Source of the DNA: Corella eumyota | Taxonomy: Eukaryota; Chordata; Ascidiacea; Phlebobranchia; Corellidae | Length of the DNA: 64,000 nucleotides | Reading direction: 5' to 3' | NCBI GenBank assembly: GCA_963082875.1 | Contig: OY720100.1 | Location: forward strand, 15,400,591-15,464,590 | Shown here: positions 50,201 through 58,100 of the stretch, one piece after another | How positions within the stretch are numbered: the stretch's first letter is position 1 | How the letters are laid out: every line of letters starts with the position of its first letter | Made by a program: the position numbers and the translations under genes | Notes under the pieces: model-generated | Told to the model about the DNA's origin: nothing | The model's database searches: none | The model's input: only the letters and a program-made list of their open reading frames with translations

Positions 50201-50204
50201 TTAA
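10638..50204 (+). CDS. lama1/2: laminin alpha chain (LAMA1/LAMA2 type), complete, 64 exons
   Basis: This is the alpha subunit of a laminin heterotrimer, a secreted basement-membrane protein. The exon phases chain without a break from exon 1 (10638-11280, phase 1 out) to the stop at 50202-50204, giving 10,032 nt or about 3,343 residues; vertebrate alpha1/alpha2 are about 3,100. The domain order LN, LE1-5, L4, LE5-14, L4, LE14-17, coiled coil, LG1-5 is that of LAMA1/LAMA2, and many stretches align by eye ([31 protein letters not shown]). The assignment to the alpha1/2 group rather than alpha3/5 rests on two L4 domains and 17 LE modules. The start is uncertain: the ATG at 10638 puts about 150 residues before the hydrophobic signal segment. 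Introns range from 62 nt to 5.5 kb. Two extra candidate exons (9 and 24 nt) are listed separately. Confidence 0.93.
11281..12642. other. laminin intron 1
   Basis: It is non-coding. The open frame of exon 1 runs past the donor to 11522, but nothing recognisable is encoded there. Around 11.98-12.15 kb lie short segments resembling 3.77-4.21 kb in a different order, probably old dispersed repeats. It ends in a T-rich tract and TAG before exon 2. Confidence 0.6.
14498..14530. repeat. imperfect hairpin
   Basis: TCTTTTTTTCGCG and GCGAAAAAAGA face each other across a short GC-rich loop, with one extra T in the left arm. The role is unknown; it may be part of an old fold-back element. Confidence 0.55.
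15119..15548 (+). repeat. minisatellite, about 7 units of 59-69 bp
   Basis: Each unit starts TTTGGGTAAAAAATTGACCC, continues with an ACCTGNCAC-like stretch and TTATTGGRTAAAAA, and ends in a C/T-rich run. Units alternate between a GGTCCCTCCC and an ATGCCC second half, so the true period may be about 120 bp. It lies in laminin intron 3. The open frame across it (15241-15513) only reflects the repeat. Confidence 0.85.
17573..17844 (+). repeat. two-copy tandem segment with G/C runs
   Basis: About 115 bp occur twice (17573-17690 and 17733-17844, spacing about 160 bp). They share AAATGRAATA, CCCCAAAATTTTTAG, TTGTCAAAGCTT, GGGGTTCTTTTACCCC-like and CCCACGTTT blocks. Internal GGGG and CCCC runs could pair. 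It lies in laminin intron 3. Confidence 0.7.
19247..19508 (+). mobile_element. SINE, 5' truncated head, diverged
   Basis: The B-box-like GGGTTTGATCCCC is present, followed by the standard body (CTATAAATGGTATGAAC, CTTAATCAACAG, CTCGAGACTGGGTC) and a CACATTGAGGATAAATAAA tail. It is about 55 nt upstream of exon 6. Confidence 0.8.
21610..21615 (+). promoter_or_regulatory. TATA-like box before the intronic ORF
   Basis: TATAAA lies 63 nt upstream of the ATG at 21679. A start site about 30 nt downstream of it would leave a roughly 40-nt leader. TATAAA is common by chance in such AT-rich DNA, so this is weak evidence. Confidence 0.25.
21679..22122 (+). CDS. intronic ORF with signal peptide: alternative laminin first exon or nested small secreted protein
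   Basis: I do not recognise this protein. From the ATG at 21679 it opens with a good signal peptide (a hydrophobic [15 protein letters not shown] followed by SAQ), then about 100 basic residues with dibasic pairs (DRRSRR, SRR) and a Cys-containing end ([15 protein letters not shown]). Two readings are possible. Read straight on, it stops at 22120-22122 after two further Cys pairs. Alternatively a donor-like CAG/GTAGGG at 22068/22069 ends the exon in phase 0, exactly the phase of laminin exon 7 (23520). That would make a laminin with its own signal peptide but no LN domain. It lies in laminin intron 6 on the same strand, in sequence less AT-rich than its surroundings. A chance ORF cannot be excluded. 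Confidence 0.35.
   Translation: MEIRIIWNGIYLFCCVITLCNVVGLSAQTHRSSLMQRDHLSYSNTHARQRFATSQLFIFKRKNTLSKSYTNRFDIRRHRQNSTFFADFMDRRSRRTLISRRADMSLLKAHRTAAAICPCGARSLTDVLRQVGCIGSYCISITVVGCN
23731..23897 (+). mobile_element. SINE, 3' truncated
   Basis: The head (CCTGCTGCGTGATGTAGTGG, B-box GTGTTCAATCCCC) and the first part of the body, up to TTAATTATCTGGCAATT, are present. The last third is absent. It lies in laminin intron 7. Confidence 0.8.
24184..24421 (+). mobile_element. SINE, 5' truncated
   Basis: It begins inside the head at the B-box (GGGTTCAAACCCC), has the full body and the tail CACATCAAGGATAAATAAAT with poly-A. The tail ends about 50 nt before exon 9. Confidence 0.85.
25140..25378 (-). repeat. 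tandem pair of tRNA-like elements
   Basis: Two copies of about 118 bp lie head to tail. On the minus strand each carries a B-box-like GGTTCGATTCC or GGTTTGATTACC preceded by TAGCATAGTGCA. Both copies share GAGACCTTTCAAAT, TGCACTATGCTA and ATTCACAACATAAT. This is a different family from the common SINE here. They lie in laminin intron 9, just before exon 10. Confidence 0.7.
26120..26392 (+). mobile_element. SINE, diverged
   Basis: The head is degenerate with a B-box GGGTTCAATCCCC. The body is complete with a short local duplication (CAACTCAAAGTCAACTCAAG) and the tail is CTACATCTAAAATAAAT. It lies in laminin intron 11. Confidence 0.8.
26766..27608 (+). other. lama1/2: laminin exons 13-15: first L4 (domain IV) module
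   Basis: Exons: 26766-26935, 27182-27288, 27379-27608. The translation contains [38 protein letters not shown], and [19 protein letters not shown] ending in SEAVYR, a typical laminin B / L4 globular module inserted in LE5. Exon 14 opens with GTAAGC directly after its acceptor, so the boundary reads TTTTCAG/GTAAGC and could act as a donor too (see findings). Confidence 0.92.
27716..27852 (-). repeat. tRNA-like SINE head of a second family
   Basis: On the minus strand GTAGTGTGGCGAACAGG leads into GTTGGACTACGAGCC and a B-box GGTTCGAGCC, then CGCCCTTGAGCCCGGCGTTT. It looks like a tRNA-derived unit but with no intact cloverleaf acceptor stem. It is unlike the common SINE. It lies in the short intron between exons 15 and 16. 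Confidence 0.6.
28105..28342 (+). mobile_element. SINE with internal deletion next to an exon
   Basis: The head is intact (CCGGCAGCGTGGTGTAGTGG), but about 55-60 nt between the B-box (GGGTTTAATCCC) and GAACTCCTGCTGAGC are missing. The tail ends 15-20 nt before the acceptor of laminin exon 17 (28358). Confidence 0.85.
29246..29300 (-). repeat. tRNA-like remnant
   Basis: GGGGATCGAACTCAGGACGTC is the reverse complement of a B-box-like sequence in a decayed tRNA-derived repeat. It lies in laminin intron 19. The remainder is not identifiable. Confidence 0.35.
31770..31925 (-). repeat. old, decayed SINE
   Basis: Reverse-strand features of the common SINE are just visible: TTTATCCTTGATGT, AGTAACATTTGTTACCCAGTC and GGGAATCAAACCTAGGACC. 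Much of the body is gone or unrecognisable. It lies in laminin intron 26, shortly before exon 27. Confidence 0.5.
32143..32415 (-). repeat. decayed SINE
   Basis: The reverse-complement order of the common SINE is retained (TTTATCTTTAATGTGG, CCTGACCTAG, GTTTGAGATATTA, GTCGCTACAGCATGG, GTGATCGAACC) with heavy divergence. It lies in laminin intron 27. Confidence 0.6.
32731..33007 (-). mobile_element. SINE, full length, minus orientation
   Basis: It runs from the T-rich complement of the tail (TTTATCCTCGTTGTCGG) to the complement of the head (CCACTACGCTGCCGGT) with body blocks in order. The head ends about 37 nt before laminin exon 29. Confidence 0.85.
33531..33650. repeat. dispersed repeat shared with 63852-64000
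   Basis: It shares AACGAATCCGCCATCTT, TTGTTTACG, CTAGTCACGT, TATCACGTGAT and TTAACTGTTTC, in the same order, with the segment at the end of the window. It lies in laminin intron 30. Family and ends are unknown. Confidence 0.7.
33757..34817 (+). other. lama1/2: laminin exons 31-33: LE15-LE17
   Basis: Exons: 33757-33870, 34280-34482, 34624-34817. The LE modules [33 protein letters not shown] and [16 protein letters not shown] end at DGCSAC on the next exon. They form the stalk between the second L4 and the coiled coil. Confidence 0.92.
33973..34255 (-). mobile_element. SINE, full length, minus orientation
   Basis: The tail complement TATATCTTTATCCTCGATGTG begins the copy and ACCACGCTGCCGGT ends it, with a complete B-box complement GGGGATTGAACCC. 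The head complement ends 24 nt before laminin exon 32. Confidence 0.88.
34870..35130 (+). mobile_element. SINE, near full length
   Basis: The intact head CCGGCAGCGTGGTGTAGTGG and B-box GGGTTTAATCCCC are followed by the body with small deletions (CCAGCAAATTAACTACCAGG). The tail lacks the CCCACATCGAGGATAAAG block and ends in TATATACAAAAA. It lies in laminin intron 33. Confidence 0.85.
36641..36930 (-). mobile_element. SINE, full length, minus orientation
   Basis: TATATCTTTATCCTCGATGT starts the copy and ACCACGCTGCCGGT ends it. The B-box complement GGGGATTGAACCC and all body blocks are present. It lies in laminin intron 36. Confidence 0.88.
38410..38490 (-). repeat. tRNA-like remnant
   Basis: On the minus strand a GGTCCCGGGTTCGAAACC segment is a good B-box in a tRNA-like setting. 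An acceptor stem and clear A-box are not visible, so a functional tRNA gene is unlikely. It lies in laminin intron 40. Confidence 0.4.
38829..39085 (+). mobile_element. SINE, 5' truncated
   Basis: It begins at the end of the A-box region (ACACCACCAATGAGGTCGTGG), followed by the B-box GGGTTCAATCTTC, the full body and the tail CCACATTAAGGATAAAG with TATATACAAAAA. It lies in laminin intron 41. Confidence 0.85.
40041..40318 (-). mobile_element. SINE, near full length, minus orientation
   Basis: It runs from CATATCTTTATCTCCAATGTG to CCACTAAACCATGCTGCCA, with B-box complement GGGAATTGAACCC. The last head bases are diverged. It lies in laminin intron 43. Confidence 0.87.
40905..40913 (+). other. 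lama1/2: candidate 9-nt laminin microexon
   Basis: GTGCCTGGA is bounded by CTTCAG on the left, behind an unusually long pyrimidine-rich tract, and by the strong donor GTAAGT on the right. It lies between exon 44 (ends phase 1) and exon 45 (starts with two bases), and 9 nt keeps that phase. Inclusion would replace the junction Leu by Arg-Ala-Trp-Met near the end of the coiled coil, just before LG1. It is not counted in the main model. Confidence 0.5.
41600..41889 (-). mobile_element. SINE, full length, minus orientation, next to a donor site
   Basis: ATAAATCTTTATCCTCGATGTG starts the copy about 12 nt after the donor of laminin exon 46, and ACCACGCTGCTG ends it. All body blocks are present. 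Confidence 0.87.
42545..42838 (-). mobile_element. SINE, full length, minus orientation
   Basis: GAATATCTTTATCCTCGATGTC begins and ACCACGCTGTCGGT ends the copy; the B-box complement is GGGAATTGAACCC. It lies in laminin intron 48. Confidence 0.88.
43298..43540 (+). mobile_element. SINE, 5' truncated
   Basis: It begins at GGTCATGGGTTTAATCCCC (B-box), with complete body and tail (CCATATCAAGGATAAAGATATATACAAAAAA). It lies in laminin intron 49. Confidence 0.86.
44189..44300 (-). repeat. decayed SINE head and partial body
   Basis: GCTCAGCAGAAGTTTGTAC and ACCCACTACACCACGCCACC match the complements of body and head, with the intervening sequence strongly diverged. It lies in laminin intron 51. Confidence 0.6.
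44681..44704 (+). other. lama1/2: candidate 24-nt laminin mini-exon in LG2
   Basis: The segment follows a strong acceptor (long T-rich tract ending TTCTCAG) and precedes the donor GTAAAA. It enters in phase 2 and leaves in phase 2, so it is in frame whether included or skipped. Inclusion adds Asp-Tyr-Leu-Gly-Phe-Thr-Val-Arg to LG2. Small LG inserts of this size are known in agrin, where an 8-residue insert controls activity; that comparison is analogy only. It is not counted in the main model. Confidence 0.5.
44952..45242 (+). mobile_element. SINE, full length with long poly-A
   Basis: The head GAGGCAGCGTGGTGTAGTGG, B-box GGGTTCAATCCCC, full body and tail CACATCGAGGATAAAGATATG are followed by about 17 A residues. 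It is one of the cleanest copies and probably young. It lies in laminin intron 52. Confidence 0.9.
46011..47525 (+). other. lama1/2: laminin exons 55-58: LG3 and LG3-LG4 linker
   Basis: Exons: 46011-46187, 46259-46404, 47032-47214, 47321-47525. LG3 has [54 protein letters not shown] and [12 protein letters not shown]. Between two strands sits the very basic [10 protein letters not shown], a good furin-type site; vertebrate alpha2 is cut by a furin-like convertase within LG3 at a similar basic motif. The last exon then encodes a Thr/Pro/Ser-rich linker of about 55 residues to LG4. Confidence 0.9.
46600..46953. mobile_element. MITE with about 47-bp terminal inverted repeats
   Basis: The left end TTAAAGAGATGGTTCGGTCG is the inverted match of the right end CGGCCGAATCATCTCTTTAA, and the match continues inward to TTATGTTGGAA / TTCCAACATAA. 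The element is 354 bp with no coding capacity, so it is a non-autonomous DNA transposon. Both ends carry TTAA, which would fit a TTAA or TA target duplication, but the flanks do not settle this. It lies in laminin intron 56 between two LG3 exons. Confidence 0.85.
47765..49139 (+). other. lama1/2: laminin exons 59-62: LG4 (and start of LG5)
   Basis: Exons: 47765-47886, 47993-48182, 48367-48522, 48983-49139. The landmarks are [71 protein letters not shown], and [19 protein letters not shown], which opens LG5. The basic KRHKRKG corresponds in position to the basic strand of vertebrate LG4 involved in heparin, sulfatide and alpha-dystroglycan binding. Confidence 0.91.
48707..48969 (-). mobile_element. 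SINE abutting a splice acceptor
   Basis: It runs from TATATCTTTATCCTCGACGTG to ACCACTACAC and lacks the final head bases (CACGCTGCCGGT complement). The poly-T and AG acceptor of laminin exon 62 (48983) follow within about 13 nt, so the SINE occupies nearly all of the 3' half of this 460-nt intron. Confidence 0.87.
49301..50204 (+). other. lama1/2: laminin exons 63-65: LG5 and stop
   Basis: Exons: 49301-49428, 49511-49766, 50032-50204. The landmarks are NILIEFR-type strands, [51 protein letters not shown] and [19 protein letters not shown], ending [10 protein letters not shown] and TAA. The spacing and ending match the C terminus of vertebrate alpha1 (SCPGTES). Confidence 0.93.
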
Positions 50205-50210
50205 AATTAA

Positions 50211-50224
50211 CCCCTAAAAAGGGG
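50211..50224. repeat. short hairpin after the laminin stop
   Basis: CCCCTAAAAAGGGG begins 7 nt after the stop codon: a 5-bp stem around four A. It would lie in the 3'UTR. Confidence 0.6.
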
Positions 50225-50312
50225 AATTTTTTATGATTTGGGTTGGAATACCCTTGTGTAGGGGTTTCACCCTTATTTGGGACATGAAACGTTGTGATAT
50301 AACCCTTAACAT

Positions 50313-50334
50313 TTTGGGGGTTATAACCCCCAAA
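50313..50334. repeat. perfect 22-bp palindrome
   Basis: TTTGGGGGTTATAACCCCCA and the next two A residues are their own reverse complement. It lies about 110 nt after the laminin stop, probably in the 3'UTR. Related GGGG/CCCC pairs flank it. Confidence 0.85.
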
Positions 50335-52079
50335 TTTTGTGGGGAATGTTTTTAAAAAAAACACGAATTTTTGGGCATTTTTTTTATAAAATCCTCGCCT
50401 ATATCGTGTAGTTAGGCAATTGATGTGCAATGTTGAAATATTTGGTTTTTGTTCGTTCTTGTTCACAACTCTTTTTACACTATGAAGTCATTCAGCATAT
50501 GCTTTGTTGTTATATCAGCATTTATTTTATACTATCCACATATATATAACAAATGGTATTACCTATATACTGATATACCGGTATATACATAATGTACGTT
50601 TTGAATGTAATAACGTATAGGCCCATGCCAATCAGCATGCTTTATGTCTTAAAAAGAGGTGTATTTTTCTACGTTGTTATAGTAAATATAGAATTTATTT
50701 CGTAATCTACTCGCCCCTTTTTCAAGTGATTTTTTACTGTTTGAACGAACGCCTTACTTACGTACTTACGCCGAAATGTGAACGCCTTATCCTATATAGC
50801 CTTACGCACATTCTATTGTTACTGTATTGAGAATGTTACTGATTGTGATTACGTCGTGCCTTGTTCAAATTGGGCTTGAAATTATTAACTAAATATCGTT
50901 TAAAAGTTACGTAATTTGCCGACTATATATCTAGCGTTTTTGGAAGCATGGTTATGCATTGGCAATGTAAACAAATACTAGTTTAAATTAGTAAATCATT
51001 AAGAATTTTACACAAATAGATATTTAGGGAAACTACCAATGGTCTGATAGTAATTTGGAATTTCTATAAAATTGGAATTTTTTTATTTTTTTACTGTTTT
51101 CTATCAAATTTTTTTTCCGATTCAGCATATCTTTTTTATTTTGATATTATATGTTTTTATTATTTAAATCCTGTTTTTTATGTTGTTTTTTTTTTCTAAG
51201 CCACTTGACTCGTCGACATTTTTTGTGCCGACTTTAAAATTTACACAATATAAAAAAATTTAAAAAAAAAAATTTTGGATTTTTTTTTTGAACAAAGTCG
51301 ATTTTATTCTTTGCACTCTTTTTTTGTTGTTTTTATTTTTGTCAGTTTTCTTTTTTTGCTTATATTTGTCATATTCATATCACACTTTTAACTTCATAAT
51401 CATTCACTGTGAATTATACGAAAAATACCAGAAATACCAAAGTCCTTTTTTTAGCTACAACATATATTATGTTGTTATGTACATAAGGCCGGGTTTTAAC
51501 ATACCTGATGTTTTTGTGTTACGAAATTTTAAAATCGGAAAAAAATTTAATTAAATTTAGCGAATGATTTTCAGCGTCCTTTTTATGACGCTTAAGTCTA
51601 CATTGTGTCATTGGCTAAAAATGAATAAGGTATAAAGCGACTGGTGTGTATCGCCTCTTGTTTACTTAAATTTAAACTGCTTGTACTGCGTAGTTCCTAT
51701 GCTATTTAAAGGCTCACAATGTTTCGCGGAACAGTATAAAAAATAGGCATTTCTTTGTCAAAGTTATGTAATCAAGTACAGAAAATATTAACGTAGTCAG
51801 GCGGTGCAATATTTATTTTTTCAGATTTTATATTTAATTAAAAGTGTTCGCCATATTTTAGTTTTACTGCGTATGTTAAAGTATTTTTTTGTTTAGTATA
51901 AAAAGAGAAAGATTGTGAAAAATTAAGAACAAAAGATTTCTTTAAAAAAGTTAGCTTTTAGAAAACTTAATTTATTAAAATTAAAACTTGTACGTTAAGT
52001 CTAATTTTTTGACATAGAAATTTATTAGTTTATTTAATGTAGTTATAGTTCCCTATAGCAATAGTAAACTAATAAAACT

Positions 52080-52091
52080 TTAATTTATTAG
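52080..52091 (+). promoter_or_regulatory. possible 3' splice acceptor before the mucin-like start
   Basis: A T-rich tract ending in TTATTAG lies 34 nt before the ATG at 52126. It could accept a spliced leader or a 5'UTR exon. It is weaker than the equivalent site at the downstream gene. Confidence 0.3.
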
Positions 52092-52125
52092 GCACAGATT
52101 GGGAGTTTGTTTTACACTTAACATA

Positions 52126-55100
52126 ATGAGGACTTATTGTTTGATTACGTTGCTATATTTGACCCACGTATTCCTTGTTAGCGCTACAACGAGCCCACAG
52201 TTCGCTACCAATAACACGGAAACAACAACGGCCACTGGTAAGATATATTTTTTGTTTTGATTATAGTTTATTTATAAAGAAAAATGCGCGTACATTGTTT
52301 TGATGTATGTCTTGAAAACTTAAATAAACACAGCACAAAAGCTGATACAAAACAGCACACAAATACTGTTTAAGTTGACAAAAAACAGGTTCAATTTTTC
52401 AATTTTATTTAAAGAAAGATATATATAAAAACGTTAACCACATTACGTGATAAAAAACTAAAAATTAATTTAGTTTTTTTCAAATTAATTTTGAATATTC
52501 TATATTGTACATTGCGATAACATACGTCCATTAAACTTTTAGTAATATTACGTCAATTTGCGTCAATACCTAAGCATGTTTGATTAACATTTATATTAGG
52601 ACGGATGCTCGCTATAATTTATTAGTCATTGTAAATAAGGATTGTAAATCTTTATCACAATACAAACAACAAACAATTAATGACACATGATAAAATCACA
52701 AAACAATACAAGTGATATAAAGGGCACTGTATAATACAATTTCTTGATATTAACAAAGAAATATTAAATATTATTTTATAGACGCTACAGATTTTTTAAC
52801 AAATACAAATCAAAATACGACCGTCCATTCAACTACAGCAACAAACCCAGATACGACTGCTGATCTTACAACAGCAACAAACCCGGATACGACTGCTGAT
52901 CTTACAACAGCAACAAACCCGGATACGACTGCTGATCTTACAACAGCAACAAACCCAGATACGACTGCTGATCTAACAACAGCAACAAACCCAGATGCGA
53001 CTGCCGACCTAACAACAGCAACAAACCCAGATACGAATGCTGACCTAACAACAGCAACAAACTCGGATACGACTGCTGATCTAACAACAGCAACAAACTC
53101 GGATACGACTGCTGATCTAACAACAGCAACAAACCCAGATACGACTGCTGACCTAACAACAGCAACAAACCCAGATACGACTGCTGATCTAACAACAGCA
53201 ACAAACCCAGATACGACAGCTGATCTAACAACAGCAACAAACCCAGAGACGACAGCTGATCTAACAACAGCAACAAACCCAGATACAACTGCTGATCTAA
53301 CAACAGCAACAAACCCAGATACAACTGCTGATCTAACAACAGCAACAAACTCGGATACGACAGCTGATCTAACAACAGCAACAAACTCAGATACAACTGC
53401 TGATCTAACAACAGCAACAAACCCAGATACAACTGCTGACCTAACAACAGCAACAAACTCAGATACAACTGCTGATCTAACAACAGCAACAAACCCAGAG
53501 ACGACAGCTGATCTAACAACAGCAACAAACCTAGATACGACTGCTGATCTAACAACAGCAACAAACCCAGATACAACTGCTGATCTAACAACAGCAACAA
53601 ACCCAGATACAACTGCTGACCTAACAACAGCAACAAACCCAGATACAACTGCTGACCTAACAACAGCAACAAACCCAGATACAACTGCTGATCTAACAAC
53701 AGCAACAAACCCAGATACAACTGCTGACCTAACAACAGCAACAAACCCAGATACAACTGCTGATCTAACAACAGCAACAAACTCGGATACGACTGCTGAC
53801 CTAACAACAGCAACAAACCCAGATACGACTGCTGACCTAACAACAGCAACAAACCCAGATACAACTGCTGATCTAACAACAGCAACAAACCCAGGTACAA
53901 CTGCTGATCTAACAACAGCAACAAACTCGGATACGACTGCTGACCTAACAACAGCAACAAACCCAGATACAACTGCTGATCTAACAACAGCAACAAACCG
54001 AGATACAACTGCTGATCTAACAACAGCAACAAACTCGGATACGACTGCTGACCTAACAACAGCAACAAACCCAGATACAACTGCTGATCTAACAACAGCA
54101 ACAAACCCAGATACAACTGCTGATCTAACAACAGCAACAAACCCAGATACGACTGCTGATCTAACAACAGCAACAAACCCAGATACAACAGCTGATCTAA
54201 TAACAGCAACAAACTCGGATACGACTGCTGATCTAACAACAGCAACAAACCCAGATACGACAGCTGATCTAACAACAGCAACAAACCCAGATACAACTGC
54301 TGATCTAACAACAGCAGCAAACCCAGATACAACTGCTGATCTAACAACAGCAACAAACTTGGATACGACTGCTGATCTAACAACAGCAACAAACCCAGAT
54401 ACAACTGCTGACCTAACAACAGCAACAAACCCAGATACGACTGCTGATTTAACAACAGCAACAAACACGGATACGACTGCTGATTTAACAACAGCAACAA
54501 ACCCGGATACGACTGTTGACCTAACAACAGCAACAAACCAAAATACAACTGCTGATCTAACAACAAACCCAGATACAACTGCTGATCTAACAACAGCAAC
54601 AAACCCGGATACGACTGCTAATCTAACAACAGCAACAAACCCAGATACAACTGCTGACCTAACAACACCAACAAACTCGGATGCGACTGCTGATCTAACA
54701 ACAGCAACAAACTCGGATACGACTGCTGATCTAACAACAGCAACAAATCCGGATACGACTGCTGATCTAACAACAGCAACAAACCTGGATACCACTGCTG
54801 ATCTTACAACAGCAACAAACCCAGATACGACTGCTGATCTTACAATAGCAACAAACCCAGATACAACTGCTGATCTAACAACAGCAACAAACCCAGATAC
54901 GACTGCTGAACTAACAATAGCAACAAACCCGGATACGACTGCTGATCTAACAACAGCAACAAACCCAGATACGACTGCTGATCTAACAACAGCAACAAAC
55001 CCAGATACTACTGCTGATCTAACAACAGCAACAAACCCGGATACGACTGCTAATCTAACAACAGCAACAAACCCAGATACGACTGCTGATCTAACAACAG

Positions 55101-58100
55101 CAACAAACCCAGATACAACCGCTGATCTATCAACAGCAACAAACCCAGATACGACTGCTGATCTAACAACAGCAACAAACACAGGTACGACTGCTGATCT
55201 AACAACAGCAACAAACCCGGATACGACTGCTGATCTAACAACAGCAACAAACCCAGATACGACTGCTGATCTAACAACAGCAACAAACCCGGATACGACT
55301 GCTGATCTAACAACAGCAACAAACCCAGATACGACTGCTGATCTAACAACAGCAACAAACCCAGATACAACTGCTGATCTAACAACAGCAACAAACCCAG
55401 ATACAACTGCTGATCTAACAACAGCAACAAACCCAGATACGACTACTGAACTAACAACAGCAACAAACCCAGATACGACTGCTGATCTTACAACAGCAAC
55501 AAACCCAGATACAACTGCTGATCTAACAACAGCAACAAACCCAGATACAACTGCTGATCTAACAACAGCAACAAACCCAGATACGACTGCTGACCTAACA
55601 ACAACAACAAACCCAAATACAACTGCTGATCTAACAACAGCAACAAACCCAGATACAACTGCTGATCTAACAACAGCAACAAACCCAGATACGACTGCTG
55701 AACTAACAACAGCAACAAACCCAGATACGACTGCTGATCTTACAACAGCAACAAACCCAGATACAACTGCTGATCTAACAACAGCAACAAACCCAGATAC
55801 AACTGCTGATCTAACAACAGCAACAAACCCAGATACGACTGCTGATCTTACAACAGCAACAAACCCAGATACAACTGGTGATCTAACAACAACAACAAAT
55901 CCAGATACGACTGCTGATCTAACAACAGCAACAAACTCGGATACGACTGCTGATCTAACAACAGCAACAAACCCAGATACAACTGCTGACCTAACAACAG
56001 CAACAAACCCAGGTACGACTGCTGATCTTACAACAGCAACAAACCCAGATACGACTGCTGATCTAACAACAGCAACAAACCCAGATACGACTGCTGATCT
56101 AACAACAGCAACAAACCCGGATACGACTGCTGATCTTACAACAGTAACAAACCCAGAAACGACTGCTGATCTAACAACAGCAACAAACCCGGATACGACT
56201 GCTGATCTTACAACAGCAACAAACCCGGATACGACTGCTGATCTTACAACAGCAACAAACCCGGATACGACTGCTGATCTAACAACAGCAACAAACCCGG
56301 ATACGACTGCTGATCTAACAACAGCAACAAACCCAGATACGACTGCTGATCTTACAACAGCAACAAACCCAGATACGACTGCTGATCTAACAACAGCAAC
56401 AAACCCGGATACGACTGCTGACCTAACAACACCAACAAACCCAGATACAACTGCTGATCTAACAACAGCAACAAATCCAGCTACGACTGCTGACCTAACA
56501 ACAGCAACAAACCCGGATATGACCGCTGATCTAACAACAGCAACAAACCCGGATATGACTGCTGATCTAACAACACCAACAAACCCAGATACGACTGCTG
56601 ATCTAACAACAGCAACAAACTCGGACACGACTGCTGACCTAACAACAGCAACAAACCCAGATACGACTGCTGACCTAACAACAGCAACAAACCCAGATAC
56701 GACTGCTGACGTAACAACAGCAACAAACCCAGATACGACTGCTGATCTAACAACAGCAACAAACTCGGATGCGACTGCTGATCTAACAACAGCAACAAAC
56801 CCAGATACGACTGCTAACCTAACAACAGCAACAAACCCAGATACGACTGCTGATCTAATAACAGCAACAAACTCGGATACGACTGCTGATCTTACAACAG
56901 CAACGAACCCAGATACGACTGCTGATCTAACCACAGCAACGAACCCAGATACGACTGCTGATCTAACAACAGCAACAAACCCAGATACGACTGCTGATCT
57001 CACAACAGCAACAAACCCAGATGCGACTTCTGATCTAACAACAGCAACAAACCCAGATACGACTGCTGACCTAACAACAGCAACAATCCCAGATACGACT
57101 GCTGATCTTACAACAGCAACAAACCCGGATACGAAAGCTGACCTAACAACAGCAACAAACCCAGATACGACTGCTGATCTAACAACAGCAACAAACTCGG
57201 ATACGACTGTTGATCTTACAACAGCAACAAACCCGGATACGACTGGTGATCTAACAACAGCAACAAACCCAGAAACGACTGCTGATCTAACAACAGCAAC
57301 AAACCCAGCTGCGACTGCTGATCTTACAACAGCAACAAACCCAGATACGACTGCTGACCTAACAACAGCAACAAACCCAGATGCGACTGCTGATCTAACA
57401 ACAGCAACAAACCCAGATACGACTGCTGATCTAACAACAGCAACAAACCCAGATACGACTGCTGATCTTACAACAGCAACAAACCCAGATACGAATGCTG
57501 ATCTAACAACAGCAACAAACCCAGATACGACTGCTGATCTTACAACAGCAACAAACCCAGATACGACTGCTGATCTAACAACTACAAACGACTTTACAAC
57601 AACAGCAACAAACGCAGTTACAACTTCTGATCTAACCACAACCAACGACTTTATAACAACAGCAACAAGCGCAGTTACAACTTCTGATTTTACAACTGCA
57701 ACAAGCGCAGTTACAACTCCTAATCTTACAACTGCAACAAGCGCAGTTACAACTCCTGATCTTACAACAGCAACAAGCGCAGTTACAACTCCTGATCTAA
57801 CCACAACAAACGACTTTACAACAACGGCAACAAGCGCAGTTACAACTCCTGATCTTACAACTGCAACAAGCGCAGTTACAACTTCTGATCTTACAACAGC
57901 AACAAGTGCAGTTACAACTCCTGATCTAACCACAACAAACGACTTTACAACAACGGCAACGAGCGCAGTTACAACTCCTAATCTTACAACTGCAACAAGC
58001 GCAGTTACAACTCTTGATCTTACAACAGCAACAAGCGCAGTTACAACTCCTGATCTTACAACGCCAACAAGCGCAGTTACAACTCCTGATCTTACAACAG

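Larger units (their letters stand above)
50205..52091. other. laminin 3' flank and intergenic spacer
   Basis: It starts with two inverted repeats (50211-50224 and 50313-50334). I find no clear AATAAA close to the stop. The rest is AT-rich with poly-T runs near 51.2 kb. The open frame at 51.29-51.55 kb has a composition set by T-runs and is not a credible gene. Confidence 0.6.

Noticed and set aside
52938-54602. Leu/Gln-rich minus-strand frames across the array, and Gln-rich plus frame at 58014-58346
   Set aside because: These are other-frame readings of the same coding repeats, with no splice context.
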